From positions 7,914,001 through 7,978,000 of the forward strand of contig NZ_WOXS01000002.1 in assembly GCF_009852415.1 (NCBI RefSeq): a stretch of DNA of 64,000 nucleotides. Reading direction: 5' to 3'. This document shows positions 1-6,443 of this stretch, piece by piece. The translations under genes were made by a program, and so were the position numbers. Below the pieces are notes generated by a model. It searched no databases and was not told the origin of the DNA. It was given only the letters and a program-made list of their open reading frames with translations. Each line of letters starts with the position of its first letter. Position 1 is the stretch's first letter. Source of the stretch: Streptomyces sp. Tu 3180 (GTDB lineage: Bacteria > Actinomycetota > Actinomycetes > Streptomycetales > Streptomycetaceae).

Positions 1-615
1 GTGGTCGGCCAGAAGATCAAGGCGACGGACACCGACCTGTCCGCGCAGGTCTCGGCCCTGCGCAAGGAAGGCGTGAAGGCCGTCCTGATCAGCGCCGGTC
101 CCGCGCAGACGGCCTCCCTGGTCGGCGTCGCGGCCTCCCGCGGCCTGCGCGTCCCGGTCGTCAGCAGCGCCCCCGGCTTCGCGCCCCAGCTGATGAAGAC
201 CCCCGCGGCGCCGGCCCTGGCGGGCATGCTGAACGTGGTGAGCGCCGCGCCCGCGGTCAGCTCCGAACTGCCGGGCGTGAAGCGCATGGTGGCGGCGTAC
301 GAGAAGAAGTACCCGGGCTCGCCCGTCGACTCCGGCGTGCTGTCCGGCTACAACGCCGCACAGCTCATGGGCGCCGGCCTGAAGAAGGCCTGCGAGGCGG
401 GCGGGCTCACCCGTGAGGACGTCGTCAAGGCGCACCGCTCCCAGAAGAACGCCGACACCGGCCTCGGCACGGCGCAGAACTTCTCCGACACCGACCGGCC
501 CGCGAGCGTCGAGACGTATGTGCTCAAGCCCGACGCGAAGGCGGTCGGCGGCGTGGTGAACGCCGAGGACGCGCACACGGCCCCGGGCGTCGAGGAGTAC
601 CTGTCCTCGCGGTAG
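1..615 (+). CDS. ABC transporter substrate-binding protein, Leu/Ile/Val type (C-terminal part)
   Basis: This open frame runs in from the window edge, so the signal peptide and first lobe are missing; the GTG at base 1 is just an internal codon that can be read as a start. The visible 204 residues resemble the second half of a periplasmic-binding-protein fold of the branched-chain amino acid class (Peripla_BP_6). They include a segment on reaching alternative sites (VKAVLISAGPAQTASLV), a hinge-like SGYNAAQLM stretch and a C-terminal EEYLSS tail. Such lipoproteins capture small amides, amino acids or ureas outside the membrane and deliver them to an ABC permease. The partner genes would lie upstream, outside the window. 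The substrate cannot be told from this fragment. A strong hairpin terminator follows the stop codon. Confidence 0.75.
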   Translation: MVGQKIKATDTDLSAQVSALRKEGVKAVLISAGPAQTASLVGVAASRGLRVPVVSSAPGFAPQLMKTPAAPALAGMLNVVSAAPAVSSELPGVKRMVAAYEKKYPGSPVDSGVLSGYNAAQLMGAGLKKACEAGGLTREDVVKAHRSQKNADTGLGTAQNFSDTDRPASVETYVLKPDAKAVGGVVNAEDAHTAPGVEEYLSSR

Positions 616-632
616 GGGGAACGGCGCGACCG

Positions 633-674
633 GAACGCCCCGGCGGAACCCGAGAGGGGGACGCCGGGGCGTTC
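633..674 (+). terminator. Rho-independent-like hairpin after the binding-protein gene
   Basis: A perfect 12-bp inverted repeat (GAACGCCCCGGC at 633-644 with its complement at 663-674) with an 18-nt loop lies 18 bp after the stop codon. Streptomyces terminators often lack a U-tract, so the hairpin alone is the evidence. Confidence 0.65.
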
Positions 675-726
675 GCGCGCACGGCCCGCGGCCGGATCGC
701 CCGGCGCTCGCCGCGCTCACCCGGCG

Positions 727-906
727 CGCCGGCACGGTCACACCCTCGACCGGGCGGTCCTCGGGCCGTTCGCCGGGGCCGCGGTCCTCGGCGCCCGGGA
801 CGGCGGACGCCTGTCGGCCGAGGGGTCCGGGGCGGCACTGCGGCGCGTCTTCACCGTGCTGCTGCCGGTGGTGGCCGCGTTCGTGCTGATCGAGGCGGTG
901 GTGTGA
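727..906 (+). pseudogene. Remnant of a TauE/SafE sulfite-exporter-type membrane protein (C-terminus only)
   Basis: Reading in the frame that ends with TGA at 904-906 gives about 60 residues. The pattern GPFAGAAVLGARDGGRLS followed by a final hydrophobic helix (VLLPVVAAFVLIEAVV) is characteristic of the last two helices of TauE/SafE (DUF81) anion exporters. There is no plausible start or ribosome-binding site, and the rest of the roughly 250-residue family is absent, so this looks like a deletion remnant. Its neighbours, a CsoR/CstR-like repressor and a broken rhodanese-DUF2892 gene, are the usual company of TauE in sulfane-sulfur detoxification loci. Identification rests on a short segment. 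Confidence 0.5.
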
Positions 907-940
907 TGCGCACCGGAGGGCGAACCCGCCGTCCGGGTCC

Positions 941-1228
941 TCACGCCAGCGACAGGAACAGCTTCTCCAGCCGGGCGCGCATCTCCTCGGCGTCCTCGCC
1001 GTTCCCGCGGCCGGACTCGATGTCGGCCACGCACTGCTGCAGTCCCGTGGCGATGATCGCGAACCCGGCCCGGTCCAGCGCGCGGGAGGCGGCGGCGAGC
1101 TGCGTGACGACCTCCTCGCAGTCGCGTCCCTCCTCGATCATCCGGATCACCCCGGAGATCTGGCCCTGCGCCCGGCGCAGCCGGTTCAGCACGGCCTTCA
1201 GACTCGCACCCTCGAGCTCCAGCTCCAC
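941..1228 (-). CDS. CsoR/CstR-family metal- or persulfide-sensing repressor
   Basis: A 95-residue all-helical repressor of the DUF156 (CsoR/RcnR/CstR) family. The family signature LNRLRRAQGQISGVIRMIEE is at residues 14-33. Cys37 (RDCEEVV) and Cys66 (LQQCVAD) are 29 residues apart. Copper-sensing CsoR also needs a His four residues before the second Cys; here that place is Gly62, so the pattern fits the dithiol-only persulfide sensor CstR better. The start is the GTG at 1228, which has GAGGA six bases upstream; GTG at 1234 sits directly on that Shine-Dalgarno sequence. A palindromic operator lies just upstream and is shared with the divergent, broken rhodanese gene. The gene looks intact although its likely targets on both sides are degraded. 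Confidence 0.85.
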   Translation of the reverse strand: MELELEGASLKAVLNRLRRAQGQISGVIRMIEEGRDCEEVVTQLAAASRALDRAGFAIIATGLQQCVADIESGRGNGEDAEEMRARLEKLFLSLA

Positions 1229-1244
1229 GACCACTCCTCGGTGA

Positions 1245-1260
1245 ATACCCCTCGGGGTAT
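1245..1260. promoter_or_regulatory. CsoR/CstR-type operator
   Basis: ATACCCC-TC-GGGGTAT is an inverted repeat with 7-bp arms and a 2-bp centre, placed between the repressor start (1228) and the divergent rhodanese remnant (1317). It matches the G-tract palindromes known for CsoR and CstR. It most likely mediates autoregulation and control of the divergent unit. Confidence 0.75.
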
Positions 1261-1316
1261 GGTGCGTCCCGCTGCGGGACGGCGTCGACCAGCAAGGATC
1301 AAGGATCGCATCAGCC

Positions 1317-1795
1317 GTGACCGTTCCCCTCACCCCCACCGCCCTCGGCACCGACCGGGCCGGCGCCCGGCTGCACGAACTCACCGTCGTCGACGTGCGC
1401 ACGCCCGGCGAGTACGCCTCCGGTCGTCTGCCCGGCGCCCTGAACCTCCCCCTCGACCGCGTCCGGCGAGCCCTGCCCGCACTGCGCGACGCCGCTGGAG
1501 CTTGGAACGCCAGGTCCGCCTCACCGCCGGCGCGCCGGTCCTCCTCGGCCTGGTCCTCGGTCTCCTCGTCCATCCCGCCTCCCGGCTCCTCTCCGCCGGT
1601 GCCGCGGCCGGTCCGGTCCTCTCCGCGCTCACCGGCACGTGCGGCATGGCGGTCCTGCTCGGAAGGCCGCCCCGCGACCGGCCGCGCACGGCGGACCTGG
1701 ACGCCGCCCCGGCGGCCCTGCGCGAGCGCCGAGGGGCGGGCGGGCAGGGCCGGGAATGCGCCGCTCCGCCCCGGCGTTGCACTCCCCGTGAGTGA
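1317..1795 (+). pseudogene. Rhodanese-DUF2892 (YgaP-like) gene with internal deletion and frame change
   Basis: From GTG 1317 the frame encodes the first half of a rhodanese domain (ELTVVDVRTPGEYASGRLPG, then NLPLDRV), stopping near base 1490. The continuation of the family lies in another frame: RRRWSLERQVRLTAG, then two hydrophobic helices with TGTCGMAVLLGRPP, which is the DUF2892 membrane domain that follows rhodanese in YgaP-like proteins, ending at TGA 1793-1795. The second half of the rhodanese domain, with its catalytic cysteine loop, is missing. About 150 bp therefore appear lost together with a frame change around 1485-1500. Intact relatives move sulfane sulfur at the membrane in CstR-controlled loci. 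The locus is non-functional unless the sequence is wrong. Confidence 0.65.
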
Positions 1796-1846
1796 CATGC
1801 CACCAACAACCGGTGGATGTCCGGGTGCCACGGAAGGAGACCGTCC

Positions 1847-2011
1847 ATGACGAACAGGGGTGCGCGCCCGGTCGTGACACTGAGGTCGACGGCGGGGACC
1901 GGCGTGACGTACACGACCCGGAAGAACCGCCTGAACGACCCCGACCGGCTGGTCCTGCGCAAGTACGACCCGGTGGCCCGGGAACACGTCGTGTTCCGCG
2001 AGACCCGCTGA
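1847..2011 (+). CDS. rpmG: 50S ribosomal protein L33, cysteine-free paralogue
   Basis: A 54-residue basic protein with the L33 core (TTRKNRLNDPDRLVLRKYDP) and no cysteine at all. Bacterial L33 comes as zinc-binding (C+) and zinc-free (C-) forms; this is the C- type, which in actinobacteria usually replaces the C+ form when zinc is short. The ATG at 1847 is preceded by GGAAGGAG at a good distance; upstream in-frame GTG/ATG codons lack one. The gene is 45 bp upstream of a cysteine-free L36 gene and probably cotranscribed with it. I see no clear Zur box upstream, so zinc control is expected from the family and not shown here. Confidence 0.9.
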   Translation: MTNRGARPVVTLRSTAGTGVTYTTRKNRLNDPDRLVLRKYDPVAREHVVFRETR

Positions 2012-2056
2012 CCCGCGGACGCCCGGTCCACCCCCGATCCCGAGGAGAGCACGGCC

Positions 2057-2179
2057 ATGAAGGTGCGCGCGTCGTTGCGCTCGCTGAAGTCGAGGCCCGG
2101 GGCGCAGATCGTGCGCCGGCGGGGCACCGTCTTCGTGATCGACAAGAAGGAACCGCGCTTCAAGGCCCGCCAGGGCTGA
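2057..2179 (+). CDS. rpmJ: 50S ribosomal protein L36, cysteine-free paralogue
   Basis: A 40-residue ORF with the L36 pattern MKVRASLRSLKSR, then IVRRRGTVFVIDKKEPRFK. It lacks the CxxC and C/H zinc ligands of standard L36, as expected for the zinc-independent paralogue. The start ATG has GAGGAGAG upstream. It follows the cysteine-free L33 gene by 45 bp, so the two form a short operon, and a strong hairpin ends it. Confidence 0.9.
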   Translation: MKVRASLRSLKSRPGAQIVRRRGTVFVIDKKEPRFKARQG

Positions 2180-2197
2180 CGAACCGCCGGTGCGCCG

Positions 2198-2238
2198 GCC
2201 GGGCCCGGTCTCCCGCTTCGGCGGGGACCGGGCCCGGC
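2198..2238. terminator. Bidirectional hairpin terminator
   Basis: An 18-bp stem (GCCGGGCCCGGTC, one bulged T, CCCGC) closes on a TTCG tetraloop between rpmJ and the convergent gene at 2252. The symmetric stem can serve both strands. Confidence 0.8.
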
Positions 2239-2251
2239 CCGTGCCCAGGGG

Positions 2252-2734
2252 TCAGTCGGCCACCGCCTCCGGGTCGCGGTCGGACGCCGGCCAGACGTAG
2301 GGCAGGTCGTCCGGTTCACCGGGGAAGAGCTCCCCGTAGAAGGCCGGGTCCTTGCGCACCAGCGCCGAGCGGTGACTGCGGTGCAGGGCGTCGTCCCCGA
2401 GCCAGGGCGGCAGCTCACCGGCCCGGTCCAGCTCCGGCTGGTCGCGCACCGGCAGCCCGGGCCGGACGGCGGCGAGATCGGCGACGAGCGTGGCGGCGCA
2501 GCTGTCCTGGTGGCCCCGGTCGCGCCAGACCCGGCAGATCTCCAGGCCGTAGCGCACCAGCGCCTCCTCGTAGCCGGTCCACATGCGCACCGCCGGATGC
2601 CGCCGCCAGCCGTAGCCGGGGACGGTCAGACCGCGCAGCACCTGGAGCGCCTCGACCCGCTGCTTGCCGAGCCGGCGCCGGTCGAGCACCAGGGCCGACG
2701 CGCAGAAGTCGGGATACGGCAGGAACGTCTGCAT
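2252..2734 (-). CDS. MSMEG_6728-family protein, pyrimidine-dimer DNA glycosylase-like
   Basis: A 160-residue protein beginning MQTFLPYPDFCASALVLDRR and continuing with RLGKQRVEALQ, a hallmark of the actinobacterial MSMEG_6728 family. This family is distantly related to phage T4 endonuclease V, a base-excision glycosylase/lyase for UV-induced pyrimidine dimers. Conserved features seen here are the early Phe-rich turn, the LGKQRVEA helix and the HPAVRMW segment. Whether this bacterial branch has glycosylase activity is not something I can show. It is transcribed alone, convergent to rpmJ and 91 bp downstream of the aldo/keto reductase gene on the same strand. Confidence 0.75.
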   Translation of the reverse strand: MQTFLPYPDFCASALVLDRRRLGKQRVEALQVLRGLTVPGYGWRRHPAVRMWTGYEEALVRYGLEICRVWRDRGHQDSCAATLVADLAAVRPGLPVRDQPELDRAGELPPWLGDDALHRSHRSALVRKDPAFYGELFPGEPDDLPYVWPASDRDPEAVAD

Positions 2735-2825
2735 GGGGCCGTCCGGACGGTGGAGGGTGCCGTGGCCTCGGAGCGAGGCTCACCGCACGTGGTTCCCCTT
2801 CTCCGGCGGCGCACACCCGCGCGGG

Positions 2826-3869
2826 TCAGCCGAGGTTGCCCAGCCTCGCCTCACGCCACAGGTCGACACCGCCGTCGGTGGCGTGGGTGTCGATCTCGGC
2901 CAGTTCCTCGTCGCTGAAGTCGAGGTTCTCCAGCGCGGCGACGTTCTGCTCCAGCTGCTCGGTGCGGGACGCGCCGATGACCAGCGAGGTCACGCGCGGG
3001 TCCCGCAGGGCCCAGGCCAGCGCCATCTGGGCGAGGGTCTGCCCGCGACGGGATGCGATGCCGTCGAGGGCGCGGAGGCGGCGCAGCATGTCGTCCGTCA
3101 GCCAGGCGGTGTCGAACGACTTGCCCGCCGCGGCCCGCGAGTCCCGCGGGACGCCGTCCAGGTAGCGCCCGGTCAGCAGGCCCTGGGCGAGCGCGGTGAA
3201 GCCGATGATCCCGAAGCCCTCCTCCTGGGCCACGTCCAGCAGCCCCTCCGTCTCGATCCAGCGGTTCAGCATGTTGTACGACGGCTGGTGGATCAGCAGC
3301 GGGGTCCCGAGGTCCCGCAGGATGCCCACCGCCTCGCGGGTGCGCTCGGCGTCGTAGGAGGAGATGCCGACGTAGAGCGCCTTGCCCTGGCGGACCGCGG
3401 TGTCGAGCGCGCCCATGGTCTCCTCGAGCGGAGTGGTGGCGTCGAGGCGGTGGGAGTAGAAGATGTCCACGTACTCCAGCCCCATGCGCTTCAGGGACTG
3501 GTCCAGCGAGGCGAGCAGGTACTTGCGGGAGCCGCCGCCCTGGCCGTAGGGGCCGGGCCACATGTCCCAGCCGGCCTTGGTGGAGATCACCAGCTCGTCC
3601 CGGTACGGGGCGAGGTCCTGCTTCATCAGCCGGCCGAAGTTGATCTCGGCGGCGCCGTAGGGCGGACCGTAGTTGTTCGCCAGGTCGTGGTGGGTGATGC
3701 CGAGGTCGAAGGCGCGCAGGGCGATCTCGCGCTGGGTCTCGAAGGGCCGGTCGTCGCCGAAGTTGTGCCAGTAGCCCAGGGACAGCAGGGGGAGGTCGAG
3801 CCCCGAGCGGCCGGTGCGCCGGTAGCGCATGGTGCCGTCGTAGCGCTCGGGATGGGGGACGTGGTTCAT
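2826..3869 (-). CDS. Aldo/keto reductase, L-glyceraldehyde-3-phosphate reductase (YghZ) type
   Basis: A 347-residue NADPH-dependent (beta/alpha)8-barrel reductase. The AKR catalytic tetrad is visible: Asp and Tyr in THHDLANNYGPP, Lys in STKAGWDMW and His in FYSHRLD. The C-terminal cofactor-binding stretch VIGASRTEQLEQN is also present. The NNYGPPYGAAE and GGGSRKYL motifs place it with YghZ/GprA-type AKR14 enzymes, which reduce L-glyceraldehyde 3-phosphate and methylglyoxal-like aldehydes in the cytoplasm. ATG 3869 is preferred over the codon at 3929 because CGGAGA lies just upstream and the family starts near the MRYRRTGRSGL segment. The gene appears monocistronic. Confidence 0.85.
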   Translation of the reverse strand: MNHVPHPERYDGTMRYRRTGRSGLDLPLLSLGYWHNFGDDRPFETQREIALRAFDLGITHHDLANNYGPPYGAAEINFGRLMKQDLAPYRDELVISTKAGWDMWPGPYGQGGGSRKYLLASLDQSLKRMGLEYVDIFYSHRLDATTPLEETMGALDTAVRQGKALYVGISSYDAERTREAVGILRDLGTPLLIHQPSYNMLNRWIETEGLLDVAQEEGFGIIGFTALAQGLLTGRYLDGVPRDSRAAAGKSFDTAWLTDDMLRRLRALDGIASRRGQTLAQMALAWALRDPRVTSLVIGASRTEQLEQNVAALENLDFSDEELAEIDTHATDGGVDLWREARLGNLG

Positions 3870-4112
3870 CGGGTCGTCTCCGGTGGTGCGATCAGGGGGG
3901 TCCCGTGGGATGGTGTGGATCCTTGCCACAGTGCCCCCCGAGTGATCGGGAAGTCCAACCGATCCTTTCCATGGGATTCAGCGGCGCCGCTTCTGAATCG
4001 CGGATTTCGGGCCGGGGCCGGCCGGAACGACGGATTGACGGCCGTGCCCCGTGGGCAGGGAGGCAGGGAGTGTCATGAACACGACTGCCCTTCCCCCACG
4101 AGGAGGTCGACC

Positions 4113-4688
4113 ATGAACGTCCGTACACTGACCGGCGGCCTGGCCGCGGCTCTGGTGATGTCCTTCCCCTTGCTGGGCGGTCAGGCCGCGGCCGCCCCGT
4201 CCGACGACACCGCGGGCCCTCCGGCCGCCGCCCGGGTGCTCACCTACGACGCCAGCGGCTCCGCGGAGTTCGCGTCCGCGGTCGCCCGGGGCGCGGCGAT
4301 CTGGAACGAGAGCGTGGACGCCGTGGAGCTGCGCCCGGCCGCGTCCGGGCAGCGCGCCGACATCCGGGTGCTGGCGGACAACGGCTGGCCGCGCGCCCTG
4401 CCCACCTCCCTGGGCAAGGGCACCGTCTACATCGGGCGCCAGGCCGTGAACCAGGGCTACAACACGGTCCGCATCTCGTCCCACGAGCTCGGCCACATCC
4501 TGGGCCTGCCGGACCGCAAGCCCGGCCCCTGCTCCAGTCTGATGTCCGGTTCCAGCGCGGGGACCTCGTGCACGAACCCCTACCCGAACGCGGCGGAGAG
4601 GGCGGAGGTCGAGGAGAACTTCGCCGGAGCGGCCGCCGCCGGGACGCCGGTGCCGGCGCCGCGTCCGGCCGTCCTGGTCGGCGACTGA
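4113..4688 (+). CDS. snpA: Snapalysin-family secreted metalloprotease (M7)
   Basis: A 191-residue preproenzyme with a signal peptide (MNVRTLTGGLAAALVMSFPL, ending near AAAAPS). The mature part carries the M7 zinc site SSHELGHILGLPDRKPGPC: His-Glu-Leu-Gly-His with Asp as third ligand. It is followed by the typical SLMSGSSAGTSCTNPYPN tail with two cysteines. Snapalysin is the small neutral protease found almost only in Streptomyces and hydrolyses extracellular proteins. The start has AGGAGG 7-8 bp upstream. In S. lividans the gene is controlled by a divergent LysR regulator; no such gene is next to this copy. The C-terminal 20 residues (Ala/Pro/Val rich) extend slightly beyond the usual end. 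Confidence 0.9.
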   Translation: MNVRTLTGGLAAALVMSFPLLGGQAAAAPSDDTAGPPAAARVLTYDASGSAEFASAVARGAAIWNESVDAVELRPAASGQRADIRVLADNGWPRALPTSLGKGTVYIGRQAVNQGYNTVRISSHELGHILGLPDRKPGPCSSLMSGSSAGTSCTNPYPNAAERAEVEENFAGAAAAGTPVPAPRPAVLVGD

Positions 4689-4742
4689 CCGACCGTACGG
4701 CCCCGCGCACGGGACGCTCGGCCTGGTGCTCATGTGACTGAT

Positions 4743-4771
4743 GTGACTACTGAGGCGATTGCCGCTACAGT
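4743..4771 (+). promoter_or_regulatory. Candidate housekeeping promoter for the structured RNA
   Basis: GTGACT at 4743-4748 and TACAGT at 4766-4771 are separated by 17 bp, a good vegetative-sigma arrangement. Two TGTGACT copies 8 bp apart overlap the -35 region. Transcription would begin near 4778. Confidence 0.45.
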
Positions 4772-4777
4772 GGAGCC

Positions 4778-4926
4778 AGGACGAGGCACCGGAGACCTCC
4801 GGAACCCGCCCGTGCGTTGGTGGTCCAAGGAAAGACGCCCCGCTTCCTGCGGGGAGATGCAGGTGCAAGGCCTGCCCGGCGCTCCCTCGCGAACCCCCGT
4901 CCCGGGACCCCGGGACGGGGGTTCGT
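4778..4926 (+). ncRNA. Candidate structured small RNA, orphan riboswitch-like
   Basis: About 150 nt between snpA and the convergent lipase gene can fold into successive hairpins: CCGGA-GACC-TCCGG (4789-4802), CCCCGC-TTCCT-GCGGGG (4838-4854) and GCAGG-TGCAAGG-CCTGC (4859-4875), then a very strong terminator (4889-4926). A promoter-like element stands right before it. No convincing protein is encoded. The order of GGAA, an inserted hairpin and a GGTGCAAG...CC loop faintly recalls the core of cobalamin riboswitches, but the conserved B12 box is absent and no gene follows on the same strand. I therefore call it a free-standing structured RNA of unknown role. Confidence 0.45.
4889..4926. terminator. 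Strong hairpin terminator
   Basis: Arms GAACCCCCGTCCCGGG (4891-4906) and its exact complement (4909-4924) form an almost loopless 16-bp repeat, extended by one more pair. It ends the candidate RNA and lies 17 bp from the stop of the convergent lipase gene, so it likely works in both directions. Confidence 0.85.
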
Positions 4927-4942
4927 GCCGTTGACGGGCGGT

Positions 4943-6265
4943 TCAGGGCTGCAGCGGCATGCTCCGGCAGTTGGAGGCGGCCGGCTCGCCCGCCAGCCGG
5001 TCGGCCAGCCAGGAGATCGCGTCGCCCTGGTCGGTGAGGAGCGGTGCCAGGTGGTTGGTGAGGAGCTTGTCGCCGAGGTTCGGCAGGACGACGGCCTTGT
5101 AGGTGACGTCGGCGCCCTTGCGGCACCAGTCGACCGCCAGTTGCCGGGACTGCGCGTGCGGCACGATGTCGTCCTGGACGCCGGTGGTCAGCCGGACCGG
5201 TCCCGTGGGCCTCAGCGCGCCCAGGCGCTGCCTGTCGAGGACGGCCCGGGCGCGGGGCTCGCCGGCCATGACCTCCGCGAGGCTCCTGCCGCTCGACGTC
5301 CACTCGGTGCTCCTGGTGAAGCCGTGACCGAAGATCCCGTCACCCACGCAGGCGGTGGAGACGTCCTCCAGCGCGGCCCGTCCCGTGGCGTTGACGTTCC
5401 TCTCGACGACGTCGCGCAGGCCGGGCTCGGCCTGCGCGAAACCGTTGATCGCCCAGCCCAGCGCGGCGGCCAGGGCGCTGCCGTCGACGCCCTTCATGAC
5501 CTCCGCCAGGTCGGCGGGCGGCGCACCGCTGTAGGTGCCGACGAGATTCACCTCGGGCGCGTACGTCCGCTGGAGCTCGGCCGCGGAGGCGCTGGCGCCG
5601 CCGCCCTGGCTGTAGCCGTACATCCCCACCCGGGAGGCGGCCGTGACGGACGCACCCGGCACGGCGCGCGCCGCCCGCGCGGCGTCCAGCATGGCGTGGC
5701 CCTGGTCGACGCGGCTGACGTAGGTGTGGAGCCGGTCGGTCGCGCCGAGACCGACGTAGTCCGTGACGACGACGGCCGCACCGGTGGCCAGGAGGCGGTA
5801 GACCGCCAGGTTGTCGTACCCGACCGACACGCTCCCCCCGCCGAGGGCCAGCGGGTGCTCCAGCGCGAGCGAGGGCGCGCACTGGTCGCCCTGACCCATG
5901 GTTCCCGAGCCCACGACGACCAGGGGCCGGGGGCCGTCGCCCCTCCAGTCCGCGGACGGCTCGATGTAGGCGCCGGTCACCGCGACCCGCTCCCCGGACG
6001 AGTCGGTGGACGTGTACATCAGGCGGGTGGCCGTGCCGGGCAGCGGCCGGCCGTCGAGACCGGGCAGGCTCAGGCCGAGGCGCAGCGGCTCGTGCCGGAT
6101 CAGCGCGCCGTCGGCCGACGGCAGCTCGGCGGGCGGGGTGTAGAAGGCGGGGACGGTCACGCCGCGGGACACGACGGGGTCGCTCGCGGCGGCCGACGGG
6201 GCGGTCGCGCACATGCAGGCGGTCGTGGCGACGACGGTGGTCAGCACACTGCTCAGACGGCTCAC
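4943..6265 (-). CDS. Secreted LIP-family triacylglycerol lipase
   Basis: A 440-residue alpha/beta-hydrolase with a signal peptide (MSRLSSVLTTVVATTACMC... to PSAAASD). The nucleophile elbow GYSQGG is near residue 213. Further family marks are YVGLGATDRLHTYVSR before it, an Asp in TGVQDDIVPH and a C-terminal His in LTNHLAPLLT. This is the secretory lipase (LIP, PF03583) architecture seen in fungi and actinobacteria, acting on extracellular acylglycerols or esters. ATG 6265 has an AGGAG upstream. A TetR-type palindrome lies about 55 bp upstream of the start. The gene stands alone, convergent to the candidate RNA. Confidence 0.85.
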   Translation of the reverse strand: MSRLSSVLTTVVATTACMCATAPSAAASDPVVSRGVTVPAFYTPPAELPSADGALIRHEPLRLGLSLPGLDGRPLPGTATRLMYTSTDSSGERVAVTGAYIEPSADWRGDGPRPLVVVGSGTMGQGDQCAPSLALEHPLALGGGSVSVGYDNLAVYRLLATGAAVVVTDYVGLGATDRLHTYVSRVDQGHAMLDAARAARAVPGASVTAASRVGMYGYSQGGGASASAAELQRTYAPEVNLVGTYSGAPPADLAEVMKGVDGSALAAALGWAINGFAQAEPGLRDVVERNVNATGRAALEDVSTACVGDGIFGHGFTRSTEWTSSGRSLAEVMAGEPRARAVLDRQRLGALRPTGPVRLTTGVQDDIVPHAQSRQLAVDWCRKGADVTYKAVVLPNLGDKLLTNHLAPLLTDQGDAISWLADRLAGEPAASNCRSMPLQP

Positions 6266-6318
6266 GGCTCGCTCCTCGCTCCGTTCAAGAAAGTGAACCG
6301 GAAACTAGCACCGCTTAC

Positions 6319-6331
6319 TTACCGGCGGTAA
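6319..6331. promoter_or_regulatory. TetR-type operator before the lipase gene
   Basis: TTACCGGCGGTAA is a perfect palindrome with a single central base, 53 bp upstream of the lipase start. A partial second copy (CCGGTAAC) follows at about 6350. The motif style is that of TetR-family operators tied to lipid genes; the regulator is not identified. Confidence 0.45.
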
Positions 6332-6390
6332 CATACATGTGAGTCACGGACCGGTAACTATTCGTGGGACCGTCGGCGCCCGGTGCGCGA

Positions 6391-6426
6391 GAGCGGGCCC
6401 CGCCGGTCGCCCGGCGGGGCCCGCTC
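6391..6426. terminator. Hairpin terminator after the S1 protease gene
   Basis: A perfect 16-bp stem (GAGCGGGCCCCGCCGG and complement) with a TCGC loop lies 18 bp past the stop of the minus-strand protease gene. Confidence 0.85.
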
Positions 6427-6443
6427 GCTGTCGGTGTGTCCGC

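Noticed and set aside
4734..4934. A 66-residue reading frame across the structured RNA
   Set aside because: It runs through hairpins and the terminator, has no ribosome-binding site and resembles no protein.
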